From Hysterangium stoloniferum (lineage: Eukaryota > Basidiomycota > Agaricomycetes > Hysterangiales > Hysterangiaceae), in contig WHVD01000149.1 in assembly GCA_015178975.1 (NCBI GenBank), positions 1 through 64,000 of the forward strand: DNA of 64,000 bases, given 5' to 3'. The position numbers and the translations under genes were made by a program. Positions within the stretch are counted from its first letter, which is position 1, and each line of letters starts with the position of its first letter. This document shows, piece after piece, positions 24,549-37,230 of the stretch. The notes under the pieces are model-generated. The model did not search any database and was not told the DNA's origin. It saw nothing but the letters and a program-made list of their open reading frames with translations.

Positions 24549-25227
24549 AGTGGTACTGACACACGAACTCTTCGATGGCTTCTGCTTGACTAGGTAATCT
24601 CTTCTCGCAAGGGTTATTTACCCATAATGAGTAATTGCTATTTAACGTTATAACGTATATCGATCCCTTGTACACCATTCTATACACAAACTTCACACCA
24701 AATTATCCTGGTCATGACAAATTACTCTAATCTTGTAAATCCTGAGTGGGTGCTTGAAGTACGGCGCTTAGCGCCGTTGGCTCGGGGCACCACCACATGA
24801 TCAATTTAGAGTGGTTCGCGCTACCAAGGCATGTAATTATCCACAGGTTGGATACTCAGCGTTGCAAGTAGTGAGTGTTGAGAGGAAGTACTAGTTTATT
24901 GACACAAGGTGTCGATCGTCCATATCATGTATGCTAACAGTTAAAAGTCGAGGTTCACCACACGGACATTTTAGGCCGGTCCTGTGATACAGATCTTTCA
25001 TTTATATCTATAAACAATGCATAGTTCACCTCTGTCGTGTCAGACTACTGAGTATCGTTGAACGGTTACACAGTTGATGCCATTGCAGGGGCCTTCCCAG
25101 AGCCATCTCCGCGCCGGAATCACCAGCGGTTTCGAGACATACAATGCCCGCCGCAACCAAGACAAAATTAGCGTAACGCTCCGTCACCCATTCTCACACC
25201 TGCCTCCCACCGCCTGCCAGAATCTGT
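24549..25227. other. Intergenic between MFS gene and duplicated region
   Basis: No gene recognised. The homology of the duplicated arm begins at about 25228. Confidence 0.5.
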
Positions 25228-26009
25228 TCACATGAACACCTCATCTCGCAGAACCCAGGCAACCAGTGAATGCAGCAAAAGGCGCGGGGGAAGAGGGACG
25301 TTCCTGCGCCCCCGCCCTGGAATGGCCCCCCGGAACGGGGTGCACGTGGAGCAAAAAACTGCTTAATGGGGCGCTTACGCACTTCTGGGGGATCTGCGTA
25401 GAGATCTGAATTGAACATGAATTAATAATTTGAGATCCGACAGCTATCCACGATAGGCTGGTTTTCTGGAATAAATGGTCTTATGAGGCAAGCGATGAGG
25501 GGGATAAATAAATAAATAGTTACGTGTACTTTTGCCATTTCGATACTGACTGCCGACGGAAGCGATGAAGAATGGAACCTAACTTTGGTCTGACCTTGAG
25601 GCAGGAAAAACTTCTAGTTACTTAATTATGTGGCGTGGTCGCAAAAATGACAAATAAGGAGGACAGGGACAGTAATCGTAATGGAGGCAAAATGGAAACG
25701 ATCTGCCGCAGGTTAAAGATAATACTCCCGATTGACTTATATGGCTGACAACGCCTTTTCCATTTCTGTACATCCCTGAAAGTTTTAGCAGTTATTATTA
25801 TTAGTTACTAGAGTGTATTATTCCTACTATACTTTTTGGGACGACTGACGTAATTTTAATGATACACCAAGTCTAAATAAGTATTTTGTCACATCATCGA
25901 GGCTGTGTGCATGTGAATGAAAACGACTTTGGAAAGCGATCCACAAGAAAGCAAGAAAGCGAAGAACACAGCGAATGTAGACCAAGACGACAGCAATTAA
26001 CGTGGCTCT

Positions 26010-28119
26010 CTAGCCAGGATATGAAATAATACGACCTCCGGCCCGTAGGTTGCTCAACGAGGATCCAACGAACTCCGGGAAAGCTTCCGCAAAAGACGGG
26101 AGCGTTACTTTTGGAGGCTCGTGGATAACCAGAGGTCGCGTCAGAGGGCTGGTGAAGGGCAAGCTCCGTTGGAGAGGCTGGGAGCCCGACGCTGCGCCAA
26201 CATCATGGTGGAAAGCGTCACCATAATAAGGATGGGGGGCGAGAGGGTCCGCACTCGAGGTCGTTGAGTGAGACGACGAGGCGGTAGGGTTGCTTCGGGG
26301 GGGATGAGATAAGGAGGAGGACGCGGATGACACTTCATCTAGTAAATTATTTAATGACGAAAAGAAAAAGGCTCTCTGAAGAGTAAGATACATACCTTGC
26401 GGGTGCGAATCCATCCCTAATGGGCTGAGAGCGGGCGCAGATTCGTCCGACACCGTTGGAGTTTCATACGAGCCAGAGTGCCGCCTTTGAGACGGATAAC
26501 AGGACGCCGGCGATACAGGACGCTGTGCGTCGCCTAATTGGCATCTCAGCGACGAGAGAAAATAGTAGTCAGCTAAACACAACATACCGTCTGAGTACAA
26601 GCGCGGCTCGACAGGATGTGCCGTTGTGCGATAAAGGGAAGCGGAAGGCACTTGAAGAGGATCAGGTGACAATGGCGACATCGGCGATCCAGGAGACTCC
26701 TCGTAGTCTAATGGGGGGGTTAGCAACGACAGGTATAGTATAGTAAGCATAGAATATCTTACCTTCCGAGCACAAACGCATACCGTGTGGGTCCAAAGTG
26801 GGAGTGGCCATACGCACCATTGTGTTGCGATCGTGAAGGGATGTAGAGCGCAGCTGAGATAGATAGGGATGTGTCGGGAACACCGGGGATGGAGACGGAG
26901 TGGGAGTAGGAGAACTGCGACCTAGTTTGCAGGTCATTATAGAGAATGAAATTAATAAACAGCGTACAACGCACCCTGTGAACCGCTGTTGTGAGAATCA
27001 GCGTCGGGAGCGCATACAGCGGTGTGATTATGGAGGCTTTGATGCGAATAGGGGGATAGAGGGGACTCTAGAGGTGATGACGGCGAGGTGGGGGTGGCTT
27101 TGTCTAGTGGTCGAGTTCAGCAATGAGAACTACACATTAAATAGCACAGCGCAAACGGCACCTTGTAAAGACGAGCTCGTTGACGCTTCGGCTGGACTCG
27201 ACTGATGATGATGGTGAGTGCCACCAGACGACTCCACACAGGACATGCATCCGGGCACCTCGCATCCACAAGCCCAACACGGGTTGACGCACTGAATCTT
27301 CCTCTTCACACAACGTTTGCAAGGCCGGCTGCGAAAAATAATAAAGTGTGAATATGCTAACGAAGCAAACCGAACGCAAAAACGCACTCAACGTCGCACT
27401 GGACCTTGCCCGCCCGGCAGCTAGCGCAGGCCACTTTCACCTTCGATTTCTGGCCCTTCCCTTTGCGTGGGTTGTCTATACACTTCGTCCCTGAATACAC
27501 GCAATGCTCACACGGCCGTGCCCTCTCGCACTTGATGTTCAGCTCGCGACAGGACGCGCAACGTCGTTTTTGTCCGGGTGCTAGGGGGTAAATACATCGA
27601 GTGTCGTGCGTTGCGCAGCGTGAGCAGGGCAATTCGCCATTGCAAACAATGCCGTCGTTTTTGCACGACTCGCAGATGTTGTCAGGTGGTTGATACGGCG
27701 TTGGAGGAGGGTGAGAGGGGGAAGAGGGACGCGGGAGGATAGCGGATTGGCGGGTCGGGGCGATCGGGGCGACGACGTGCTTTCTCTTGACCTGACGGGG
27801 GGGGCGAGGGACACGACGAAGGAGCGGGAGACATGTTATCCCTTTTTTTGCGCAAGGAGAACAGGGTTGGTTGCCGTCGCAGCTGTGTACATGTGGGTGA
27901 GTATGGACGGAGTATGAAAGATCGGAGAGTTGCGGATAGAACTCACACTAGTTTCCTTTGTCTACATTCCTCGCACCCATCTGTGCATATCTGGGCCCTT
28001 CCCTTATTCCTGCATGTGCTGCAGGGCCTCTCTTCGTCGCACCGTGACCTTTCATGGCGACAGTGAGTGCAGGCCCGCGATACGCGGTGATAAGGGATGA
28101 GATCGGCGCATGCATCCAT
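26010..28119 (-). CDS. Five-cluster Zn2Cys6 protein, copy A (569 aa, eight exons)
   Basis: Exons on the minus strand: 28119-27947, 27882-27388, 27328-27162, 27103-26975, 26921-26763, 26707-26588, 26533-26396 and 26338-26010, together 570 codons. The first 240 residues hold five canonical fungal Zn2Cys6 clusters. Each normally binds two zinc ions and contacts CGG-type DNA half-sites. A Pro/Ser-rich linker separates clusters 2 and 3. A tail CxxCxC...CxxC follows cluster 5, then a His run. The remaining half is Pro/Ser/Thr-rich with no fungal transcription-factor middle domain visible. The family is normally nuclear and regulatory, which I infer here. The second cluster has AKKG where copy B has AKNG. 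All splice borders are GT-AG and match copies B and C. Confidence 0.85.
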
Positions 28120-30129
28120 TGATGGAGTGTGATGAAAACGACAAAGTCAGAGAATGGGGGAATATAAACCTAGGAGAAAGAGAGAGAGAGAGGAGCAGGA
28201 GAGAGGGCGATGAAAAGGATACTGTATATACCACTGCTTGCGAGACTCCGATCCATAAATGCCTTGCGCCTTGTTTCTTCGCTTTGCAAGCATGACCAGC
28301 GGACCAGAATCTTCTGGTTTCCAGCCGTAGCTTCTTCAAACCTGGACGCCTCCATCTGTATATCCCCCATCTCGCTTCCATGCATGCACTCGCAACACAT
28401 GCAATTCTCCCCATTTTGACATTCTTTTTCAGTTCAGTTCTCTTTGGTCCCAGATTTGACATCTGCCATTTCAAGGCTCACATGCGTTCCCTTTACGAAG
28501 GGTTTCATCGCCAGATCTCTTCTGATAACCCTCTCTCGGGCCCGGTTCATACGCCTTTTGAGTTTGTCCGACGGTCTTTGCCTTGATGCACCACCGGTAT
28601 CCTCGGCAGGGGCTCATGTTGCAGGGGACTCCATTGCACCGGGGATCACATCGCTAACACGTACCCTAGCTCAATAGAAGAAGAACACTCTGAACAAATA
28701 TTTTCCGACGTTAAGGGTGACAGGTTGAATCTTGAGGCCTAATAGAGTTTGAGGGCTTGAGGATTTAAGATGTGGTCAAATTTAACGGAACAATCAATTA
28801 TCTACTTGAGGAATTTTGAGCTCAATCATTATTCTTGAAGTGACTTGAGGTCTTGCGTCTTCATTATAGGTTGATGCAGAACTGCATTAAGAGATGGGAG
28901 AGATTATCGTGATTCAAAGAGAAACTGTTATATACTATGAATAATTGATAGGTGTCTCAGAGAGACGATATTGTGCTAGGCTGCCGCAGGAGAACTGCAC
29001 GTAACGTGAGATATGCGATCAGATATAGAGGGAATGAAACCTGTCGGAAGAGCATATATTGACTCCTGTGTTTTAGAGGCACCTGGGGGACGTTAAAAAT
29101 ACTAAGAAATAGATGCCTCTCTCCTTCAATAGGGAGAGAGAAAAATAACGGGACAAAGTGTGGGAAAGGTGAGACCATATATTTTCAGATTTACTTACCT
29201 TTAAACACGGATTATCCAGTGGTGTGCTGAAGCCAGAGAGAAATGGTAAGAGGATCCGATGAGTCGACGGAGACCAGATGGCGAAGACGTATAAATCTGG
29301 GTGCGGGCAGTAATAAAGTTACACAGATATTTTTGATGCGTTATCTCTTGTGTGCACAAGATATAAAGAGCACAACATTGAAGGACGAGTTACAACTTCC
29401 ACCCCGTTGTCTAAAGAAAGGTCATCGGTGCACGCATGCTCGGGTGGGCTACTACAACCATTTCCAGTCCCCGCTCAATTCCAGATATATCGAACCAGAA
29501 TAAAATTTATTGGAATCAAGGCCATAATCGAGCTGAGTTGCGCAGACACAAATTGGGATATGACGAGACAATCAAACCCAGAATCAAAGTCATAAACAAG
29601 CTGAGTTGCGCAGACACACATTTTGGATATAGACGAAAGCAGCATAGATCAAGGTTCGCAATGCCCTATTCATAATGTCAATAACGGTGAGCAGTCTGTA
29701 TTCTAGTCTGTGCAGCTGCGGGAGCAAAATGGCAACGTGATCGAATCACTATCGGTACCGATCGCTTATGTAATTAGGAAGAGGCGATCCCCGGCAAACC
29801 GGCATCCGATAAATATCTTTGTGCGGGATCAATTTCAATTAATATGTACTAGCCTCCTCTATCAATCACGAAGTACCACTCGACTGGTATATGTTTCAGG
29901 ATCAGTAGAGCAGACTGGATGCAGAATTCCGAACCGATAAATCCCTCGCGTCACAGGAGTCAATTGCGCCACATGTCATGGCGTTATCCAAGGGGAACCA
30001 GATACATATACAAGATATGGTCATGTTATACACTGTATAAGCGTCACATACCTAGCGTTCCTCGCCGTTCACAAATTCAAACACTGCGAGCTCGACCTAC
30101 TATACCCTCTGCAACTCGGGGTGGTGTCT
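28120..30129. other. Conserved non-coding 5' flank of the Zn2Cys6 gene within arm A
   Basis: This flank is kept in arms B (37230-39130) and C (up to 44752). A CT-rich stretch (about 28150-28200 in plus-strand purine form) lies just before the ATG. The unit GCTGAGTTGCGCAGACACA occurs twice, at about 29530 and 29600. Short open frames here are not preserved in frame among copies, so I do not call them genes. The promoter and 5' UTR of the gene should be in the first few hundred bases. Confidence 0.5.
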
Positions 30130-31647
30130 CTCGAGGCTCAGAATGACGTGTGAGTTGTGGCGCTTTGTGAGAGTTGGTATAGTGGGAAGCGTGTGGGAAG
30201 AGGAGGTGCTGACTTTTTCTCCGAGTCGGAATGGGTATGAACATGAGCGTTGGGAAGTTGTTTGGAATGGCGCTAGGTAAGGGTACTGTTAACGGAACCG
30301 CGACCCCGACGACACCCACTAGCACGTCGAGTCCATTGACGCCGTTGCCGAGAGGAGTGTGAGGAGTGGATCGATTGCGAGTGGGATGTCGCCGCCACCG
30401 TTGCCGAGGAGGAGTGAGACACAGGAAAGGATGAGTTTTGGTTTAAGTTTGGGGGGTGAGTTTGATTTTCCGTTCACAGGGCTAATAAGTCGTGTTTTAA
30501 AAGCTTATTATCCTCCAGAAAAAGACAAAGTCCCGGTCAATAGCGTCTCCCATCCAGCGGTTACCCCTTTATTTTTGGACACGAAAAGCTCGACGTTTGC
30601 TGTAAAACCTGACGTCGAGGCCAAGCCGGCTCCTCTGACTAAACCTACTCAAGGCCTTACTACTTCAGAAGCATTCCCATCGGGGGGCGTAGACCCCGCG
30701 TCCGTCCCATTACCGCCCTCGCCTATCGATCACGAAATGGTTTTCGACCATGACGAGCATGATCACGATCACGATCACGAAGATGAACATATCAAGGGAA
30801 AAACACAGAACCACCCGTGCAAGATAATGGCACCTGTGAAAACACGAAGACCAAATTGGAAGCATCGGAGATATCCCCCGCGACGCCTGTCCGTGAGAGT
30901 ACGTCCACCACTACTACTAACGCCGAACCATCCACTGCCGTCGTCTATCCGACTGCCTCGGTCATTCCCATTGCCACTGCCACCGCCGCGGCCTCCGAAG
31001 AAGGTCAAAATCTCAGCCGTAATCATCCCCTGCACCATTATCACCACCACCACCAGTTCCGAGGAGAGCGGCGAAGAGGGCTGTACCTGTACTTCCCGGC
31101 AGTCCGAAAGCTGCTGAAACTGGGGAGAAAGCATCTGATGGAAAGGCTTCGCGTGTGTCTGGGGAGCAGTCACGCGCGTCAGAGAGGCCGAAGGGGGAAG
31201 TTCAACCGGCCACTGAGGCAGAAATAAAACCGGGGGTTGTGGATCATGTCAAAGACGATAGTATTATTAAAGAAGCCAAGCCCAAACCGTCCTCCAGCGA
31301 AACGGCAGGTCCCACTGAATCTAGCGAGCCCGTAGTCATATCCTCACCCTGAAAACCTGTTTCCCTACCCCGTCGGTCTGCCCCTCCGACATCCCAACCT
31401 CATCATCCCTCCCCCACACCATCACACGCACCTGCGACACCCGAAAAAGCCTCCAGCCCTAGCGAAAAACACAGTCTTGGCAACAATGGGCACAACAATG
31501 CTGTGGAAAACGGTGTGAGCCCAGATTCTAAGCCTGTAGACAACGGGACGTGCATCAGCGAGAGGACGTGGGAGGAGCGGACGTGGAAGACGCTTGTGAA
31601 GCTGCGGGAGGATATGTTCTGGGCTAGAATTGGGGGTGTGCGGTGAG
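30130..31647 (+). pseudogene. Sec2-like Rab guanine-nucleotide exchange factor, C-terminal remnant
   Basis: Pieces in several frames resemble the C-terminal half of fungal Sec2/Rabin-type GEFs, which activate Sec4-class Rab GTPases in secretion. Visible are CELWRFVRVGIVGSVWEEE near 30150-30205, MNMSVGKLFGMALG near 30235-30277, and PPLPRRSETQERMSFG near 30395. An Asp/His-rich stretch lies near 30740-30790, PPPPVPRRAAKRAVPV near 31045-31095, and the final WEERTWK and REDMFWARIGGVR part ends at a TGA near 31647. Frame changes and an internal TGA near 31350 show it is broken. The reading frames cannot be joined by plausible introns throughout. The family assignment is from memory of this C-terminal pattern and should be tested. 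Confidence 0.5.
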
Positions 31648-34600
31648 GTGTGTGTGCGGTGTGTGCGTGTGCGTGTATGTGCGCTGAGTGAGTGGTGAGT
31701 GAGTGGAATGTTACGTTGGATGACGGTGATTTATTTGGTGTAAATTATATATGCCAAGATGCGCACGAGCTGGGCTCCTCCTTTCTTTTCTTAACCCTTA
31801 AGAGAGATTTAATTCTCATGTCCTCCCCATCTGCTTTTTTTCAATATCTGGATTTGTGCTCTAGGTCGGCATGTATTTTGTATCTAGCTCTTGAATTTTG
31901 CGTGGAATGGAATTTGGATTAGATGTCGGAGTTTGTTTTTCGTTGTAGTGTCTCCGAGCTCCCGGGAAGCGATTGATCGATGAATTTGTTTACATTTAGT
32001 ACACCTTCATTCTCGGATTGGTTCCGTTGAAGAAGCCCGCCTTTTTGCAGCGTCCACTCATGCGATCAAGTATTCAAGTATACTTTTTCAGAAAACTTGG
32101 TGGTTGCTCCCTGGCACATGATTTACCTACCGTGGGGATTCTGTTTTCAAAGTTCACACGGTCGTTGACTATTCGAATTTGAAGCACATAAGAAGTGCGA
32201 AAGGTATTCGAATTAGGAACTATATATATCCTCGCAAAGAAAAGAAAAAAATGCAATGGATTACTTGTAGCTTGATCTCCATATTAATGGTGCGTGTTGA
32301 TTTACTGATACGCCAACTGCGATTAATGTTTATTCAAGATTTCCAGAAACATTACCCATGAAATGTTTGTATACTTGCTGAATGCTTATTAACTATAAGC
32401 TTTTAGTATTGTTGCATTTCCTGAAATTCTCTCGCCGCGCCCCGGGAACCACGATCACACCCTGGATCTGTTAATCCTATCATTATTTTCGTAGTGCCAT
32501 CGACGATACTCACGGATCACAGATGAATTGCACTATGCTACAACCACGTACAATAAACATACCATGGTCGCTCCTTATAGGGTCAGTTTAGACTTCCTGT
32601 CCCTGAAGGTATACTAAATCTTATCTACAGCCACCCTGATATCACTCTGAAATATTCCTAAGGGTTTTTTGAGTGTTTCTCTAAGGTCAAGGACTGCTGG
32701 TTTCTGTAATGTGATTGTATATTCAGTTTTACGTATATTCAAGAACTTTTATTGATTTCGTCTGTTATAGATAGGAGTCATTCGGTGGCAGCCACACTGC
32801 CGCGTTGTTCCTAATGGCATGTCCTTTACTACTGTTTGAGAAACTTGGGCAGTGAACGTCGTATTATAAGAACTTGTCGAAAGCCTGGACGCAGAAGACA
32901 GGGAAGAGCCGTCAATTCGGGGGGCTCACATTGACATTGGGGTTCGAATCATCCATTCCAACATTGGCCTCAGCTGAGCTCCTCTCTCTCTGTAAGGAAC
33001 CACACAGGTAAATAAGGCTGATGGGGCTCATAATGATGATGCTTGACTATAACTGTTGCAAGACTTTCCGCACTGGTTCATACATGCCCACTGGCATGAC
33101 AGGTCATCCGACAAGGTAAGTTGCCTACCTCTATTAGGATATTACATTGTGCTAACACCTTTCATCAAGGGCTCCGATAGAGTTTGTGAGATGTCTGAGT
33201 GCGAAACGATTGCTGTTTGGTGGGGATCTGCTGCTTAGCAGAAACACTTGTATATGTATGTACGGAAAGAAATGCAAATGACTGAGTATTGAATGTTATT
33301 TGCATCGGATGGGGGCTAAATTGCTCCCACTGTATTGGTACCTAATAGGTGGAGCCGTGTACCTCAGTCTTACCCATTCTCCTTTTGTGCCACTCCTTTT
33401 GTTCTAGCACATGATCACAGCATATATAGCCTAGGTAGTTTTCCTTCTCTTTCCTTACTGTACGCTGCATCTGCCTGTATCCTGTTCTTGTTCTGGACAA
33501 TACACTGTGGTCCTGTCAACTCGTGTGACCACCAGTGTATTAGGATAAACTGCAAGCCAGGGAATCACAGTTTGAGACTCTCTATCTAGGTACTAAGTAA
33601 CTTAGATAGAGCAGTGTAGAATATAAACCGGTGATATAGCTGGGCTTCCAGTTGAGGTTTCTACCCCTCAACTGGACTAACTATATACTGTACTAGATGG
33701 TCTGTGCACTGATCTATAAGACTATCTGCTCAGGAACTATCTAATAATAACTATCACATGATGTTAACCAGTTGAATCTATACAGTTGCAACACAAGATA
33801 TGAGGTCATAACTAATTGTATATACTCATATTCTAACACAGTGATCCCAATTGATGACGGGGTTACAAGCTGTACTACTAAGTGGCAATCTGGTGCGATG
33901 TTTAGAAAAGGAAACATGTATTATGGCCACTGTTGGAGACTTTGGGCTCCGAAATAGCTATCCTATCATTTCGATCACACATCGGACAACTGTGCCCAAG
34001 TATACATAAATGGGGTGATGATGGTACTAGGTCTTGTTGGCAGTTAATCTGACATGATGAGTAATGTTTGCAGCCTGGAAAGTGGGCTCAAATGGTGTCA
34101 TAATTGATATATTCATGCCTATGAGACAGCATAGTGTAGAGAATTTTGAAAAAGTAGAGTACTCCCAAATCCAAAATAGAGCAGAAGCTAGGTAGCAAAT
34201 TGTGACCGTTGTCTCTCATGTCATGCCACGATCGATGGAACATTCTGCCTCAAGGTGTTTCAACTCCCCACTGGCAAATCCAGCTTCGTCTACTACGTAA
34301 TGTATACTGTATGGTTGGGTAGGGGGAGAGCGTTAGCTCTCTGTGTATGCGTGGGAAGACTCACCGCTCGGGAGGGCGGGTCTCCTCATGCGTTACAACT
34401 CTCACATTATTAATTCATTACTATTATACAATATAATAATTCGAGGAATGATAACCGATTTAACACTACTGTCCTCAGCTTAAAGGGCGAGGGTGGGTGG
34501 GTAAAATAATAAGAAATGTTTAAAAAAAAATGATAATGCATCAATTGAGCGTAAAATTTTAAAGACTAGAGCGACAGAGTCGTCACAGAAAACAAAAGAT

Positions 34601-34690
34601 GTGAGAATCCTTCATACGCTCAGCTGGATGTTGAGTGCCAAACTTCTCCCGGCATGCCAGGGATCGTGCGGCACTCTTACTCATCCTAGT
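31648..34690. other. AT-rich spacer without recognised genes
   Basis: No supported coding region. Two short inverted repeats lie close together: 33581-33610 (TCTATCTAGG ... CTTAGATAGA) and 33648-33675 (CCAGTTGAGG ... CCTCAACTGG). A possible two-exon frame around 33060-33300 has intron-like GTAAGT and AAG borders, but no family I recognise. Confidence 0.4.
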
Positions 34691-34702
34691 TAGCATCACC
34701 TC

Positions 34703-34845
34703 AGCTATTTGGCATACTGTGTGCAAATACTGAGGTGAGATAGTTATCATTACCTTTATCTGTTCCTTACTTTCATTACCTAGTTTGTATTCTTGTATCT
34801 AGGTAATCAATTTAGCTATTTGGCATACTGTGTGCAAATACTGAG
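34703..34845. repeat. Direct repeat pair
   Basis: The 31-base block beginning AGCTATTTGGCATACTGTG occurs at about 34703-34734 and again at about 34813-34844. A second small unit, ATTCTTGTATCTAG, also occurs twice nearby. The spacing is about 110 bp. Confidence 0.7.
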
Positions 34846-34880
34846 TTCATATTCTTGTATCTAGTATCTGGCACTCATTC

Positions 34881-36442
34881 TCACACATAGGATGGTCCCT
34901 CTGGCAAATCTGGACATGGTTCTTGCATGCAGGCTATGGCTGCTGTCCAATAGGCTGATCCCCATAAGCATGTGTGATTGACAAGGTATAACAGCCTTAT
35001 CAATGCTTCAGCCTCTGCCATAGTCATTCTATGCATGTTGATCAGGTGCCTTTGGAGACCTCTCGGATCAATGCAGGTTTTGTCAGGTTTTGGACAATCC
35101 TGTCCTGGACAAAACAGTGTGTACTCCAAGAAATGTTTTAGCTGCTTCTCCGAATTGACCATTTGGCCAGGTAAAATTTGACCCTTGAGAAACAGCTTAG
35201 CCTCTTTTGAAAAATGGTTGAAGAGGTGAGCTTGTCGGTGCCGAATTTCATTGTATTCTTTGGTGCATCCAGGGTAATTGCATTTAGCCTTTTTTTTTTC
35301 GCCAGAGTCGCGGGTCCTTGCATATCAAAGTTCCATTTGCTGAAATGGGACTGCTTTAAAAATGCTGATTGCCTGGATGCTAATGATGTTACCACCCTTG
35401 GTGTGGGCCCAGATCCTAAGAGAGAGATGGCATGGTTTCTGTGGCTCATCATTGTGGTGGAAGTGTCCTGCCCATTAGCATTTAGTTTGGCATCCACATC
35501 AATCACCACGGACTGTGATACCGGAGTGCTATACCACTCCATATCATAACTGTGAACATGGATGGTTGAACAGGATGGTGAGTTGTTATGCACTGGCGGC
35601 CTATGCAGTTGGACCTGTCAGTACCTATTGTCAAATAATCTCAATAATAATATCTACATATTCAACCCCCAATCCATGCGTGACATTTGATGGATTCCTG
35701 ATAGACCCAACTCAAAATCAATCTCGCACTGAAGTTGTCCATCAAATACCTCATCAAATTTATTACTGGTAGATTGAGGATCAGAGAAGGGGTGCATTGA
35801 AGAAGCGCTAAGGAGTTCATTAAGCAATGACGTTTGGTCAAAGAGAAGTGAGTGTTAGCCATGCGAGTCATGCGGTTGGGTCATCGTTTTCTGCATAGGG
35901 AAAATTTCTTCTTGCCGGTTGAGTTGGCCAGTAAGGGAGTGCCCCACACTGACATGGTATCCGGTTGAAGAGAGTCACTCTCCAAAGTATCCTGTGAACA
36001 GGGCAGATGGGGTGATTGCCGGACCTGTATCCCATCTGGAAGAAAAAACAACGTCAATCATGTCTTTGCTCTGACCCAAATGACTCTTACCTTGGTGAGT
36101 CATCCTGTGGCATCATCGCTTTGTGAACAGACAAAATTTCTCTTTGATAATCAAGCTGATGGGCCAGGGAGTGGGACCGGCATCGTGGTGTCTTGTTGCT
36201 AGATTGTCCCTCAAGTATTTGGTATTGGAGCTGCTGGCTCTGCAGAATACTCAAACTCGTCGTTATCTAAAACATATACTTGTCTGTGGATCCTATTCAG
36301 ACGGCCTTGAGCACTGGAGTATGGAGAAGGATTACCTTAGTTCTGACATGTGTTCCGTGATCTGCGCACGATCGTTGTTGCCGCTTTGCTCATGATCGGC
36401 GGTCGTCGTAAGATCTGGGGTGTAGAAATGGGGAGGAAACAT
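34881..36442 (-). pseudogene. C2H2-like zinc-finger gene, probably frameshifted, role unknown
   Basis: A minus-strand gene candidate. An ATG at 36442 opens about 36 codons ending at a GTAATC donor. Further downstream another exon reads ...LSVHKAMMPQDDSP to a GTAAGA donor at about 36090, with a TTCCAG acceptor about 60 bp on. An Asp/Glu-rich segment ends at 35654. The last part (35593-34881) reads through a run of ten A (minus strand, 35290-35299), where the frame must change by one base. It then encodes two zinc-finger-like motifs: CNYPGC with HRQAH-x3-H, and CPGQDC with RHLINMH. Two segments of the middle part (near 35900 and 36110) look like diverged internal repeats. It could be a decayed gene, a transposon-derived gene, or intact with a homopolymer error. 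Exon joins are tentative. Confidence 0.4.
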
Positions 36443-36551
36443 GGAATAACCGGTATTAATTGAGCAAAAAATCGGTGGACTGCTTGAAATGAAGTTTTAT
36501 TGTATTTCTGAGAGGTAAAGGTGGATATGATGGAGATTCAAATGGTACTGC

Positions 36552-37230
36552 CTTGATATGTTCATCTTCGTGATCGTGATCGTGATCATGATCATGCTCG
36601 CCATGGTCGAAAACCATTTCGTGATCGATAGGTGAGGGCGGTAATGGGACGGACGCGGGGTCTACGCCCCCCGATGGGAATGCTCCTGAAGTAGTAAGGC
36701 CTTGAGTAGGTTTAGTCAGAGGAGCCGGCTTGGCCTCGACGTCAGGTTTTACAGCAGACGTCGAGCTTTTCGTGTCCAAAAATAAAAGGGTAACACGCTG
36801 GATGGGAGACGCAATTGACAGGGACTTGTCTTTTTCTGGAGGATAACAAGCTTTAAAACACGACTTATCAGCCCTGTGAACGGAAAATCAAACTCACCCC
36901 CCCAAACTTAAACCAAAACTCATCCTTTCCTGTGTCTCACTCCTCCTCGGCAACGGTGGCGGCGACATCCCACTCGCAATCGATCCACTCCTCACACTCC
37001 TCTCGGCAACGGCGTCAATGGACTCGACGTGCTAGTGGGTGTCGTCGGGGTCGCGGTTCCGTTAACAGTACCCTTACCTAGCGCCATTCCAAACAACTTC
37101 CCAACGCTCATGTTCATTCATACCCATTCCGACTCGGAGAAAAAGTCGGCACCTCCTCCTCCCACACGCTTCCCACTATACCAACTCTCACAAAGCGCCA
37201 CAACTCACACGTCATTCTGAGCCTCGAGAG
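36552..37230 (-). pseudogene. Partial duplicate of the Sec2-like remnant
   Basis: The reverse complement of about 30120-30797. It carries only the part of the pseudogene that falls inside the arm, so it lacks the 3' segment ending REDMFWARIG. Relative to copy A it has small indels, including one near 36790-36830 that changes the frame, and the Asp/His stretch differs slightly. Left of 36552 the sequence is unrelated. Confidence 0.55.

Larger units (their letters stand above)
25228..30797. repeat. Arm A of a large inverted repeat
   Basis: This 5.57 kb segment matches the reverse complement of 36552-42021 almost end to end, with scattered substitutions and small indels. It carries a Zn2Cys6-array gene (26010-28119), its 5' flank, and the 5' part of a Sec2-like pseudogene. 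The left edge is at CACATGAACACC and the right edge just after CATATCAAGG, where the two copies stop matching abruptly. Confidence 0.9.

Noticed and set aside
28052-28474. 140-codon minus ORF upstream of copy A, with similar frames in arms B and C
   Set aside because: The frame is not preserved among the three copies, overlaps the start of the Zn2Cys6 gene in another frame, and depends on a CT-rich repeat.
28957-29178. Hydrophobic 73-codon ORF repeated in arm B (38080-38301)
   Set aside because: Present in both arms only because the DNA is duplicated; arm C has indels that break it.
30359-31117. 252-codon ORF as an intact gene
   Set aside because: It reads through an intron-like GTGAGT...TTCACAG segment and then leaves the frame that matches the Sec2-like C-terminus. 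It is better seen as part of a decayed gene.
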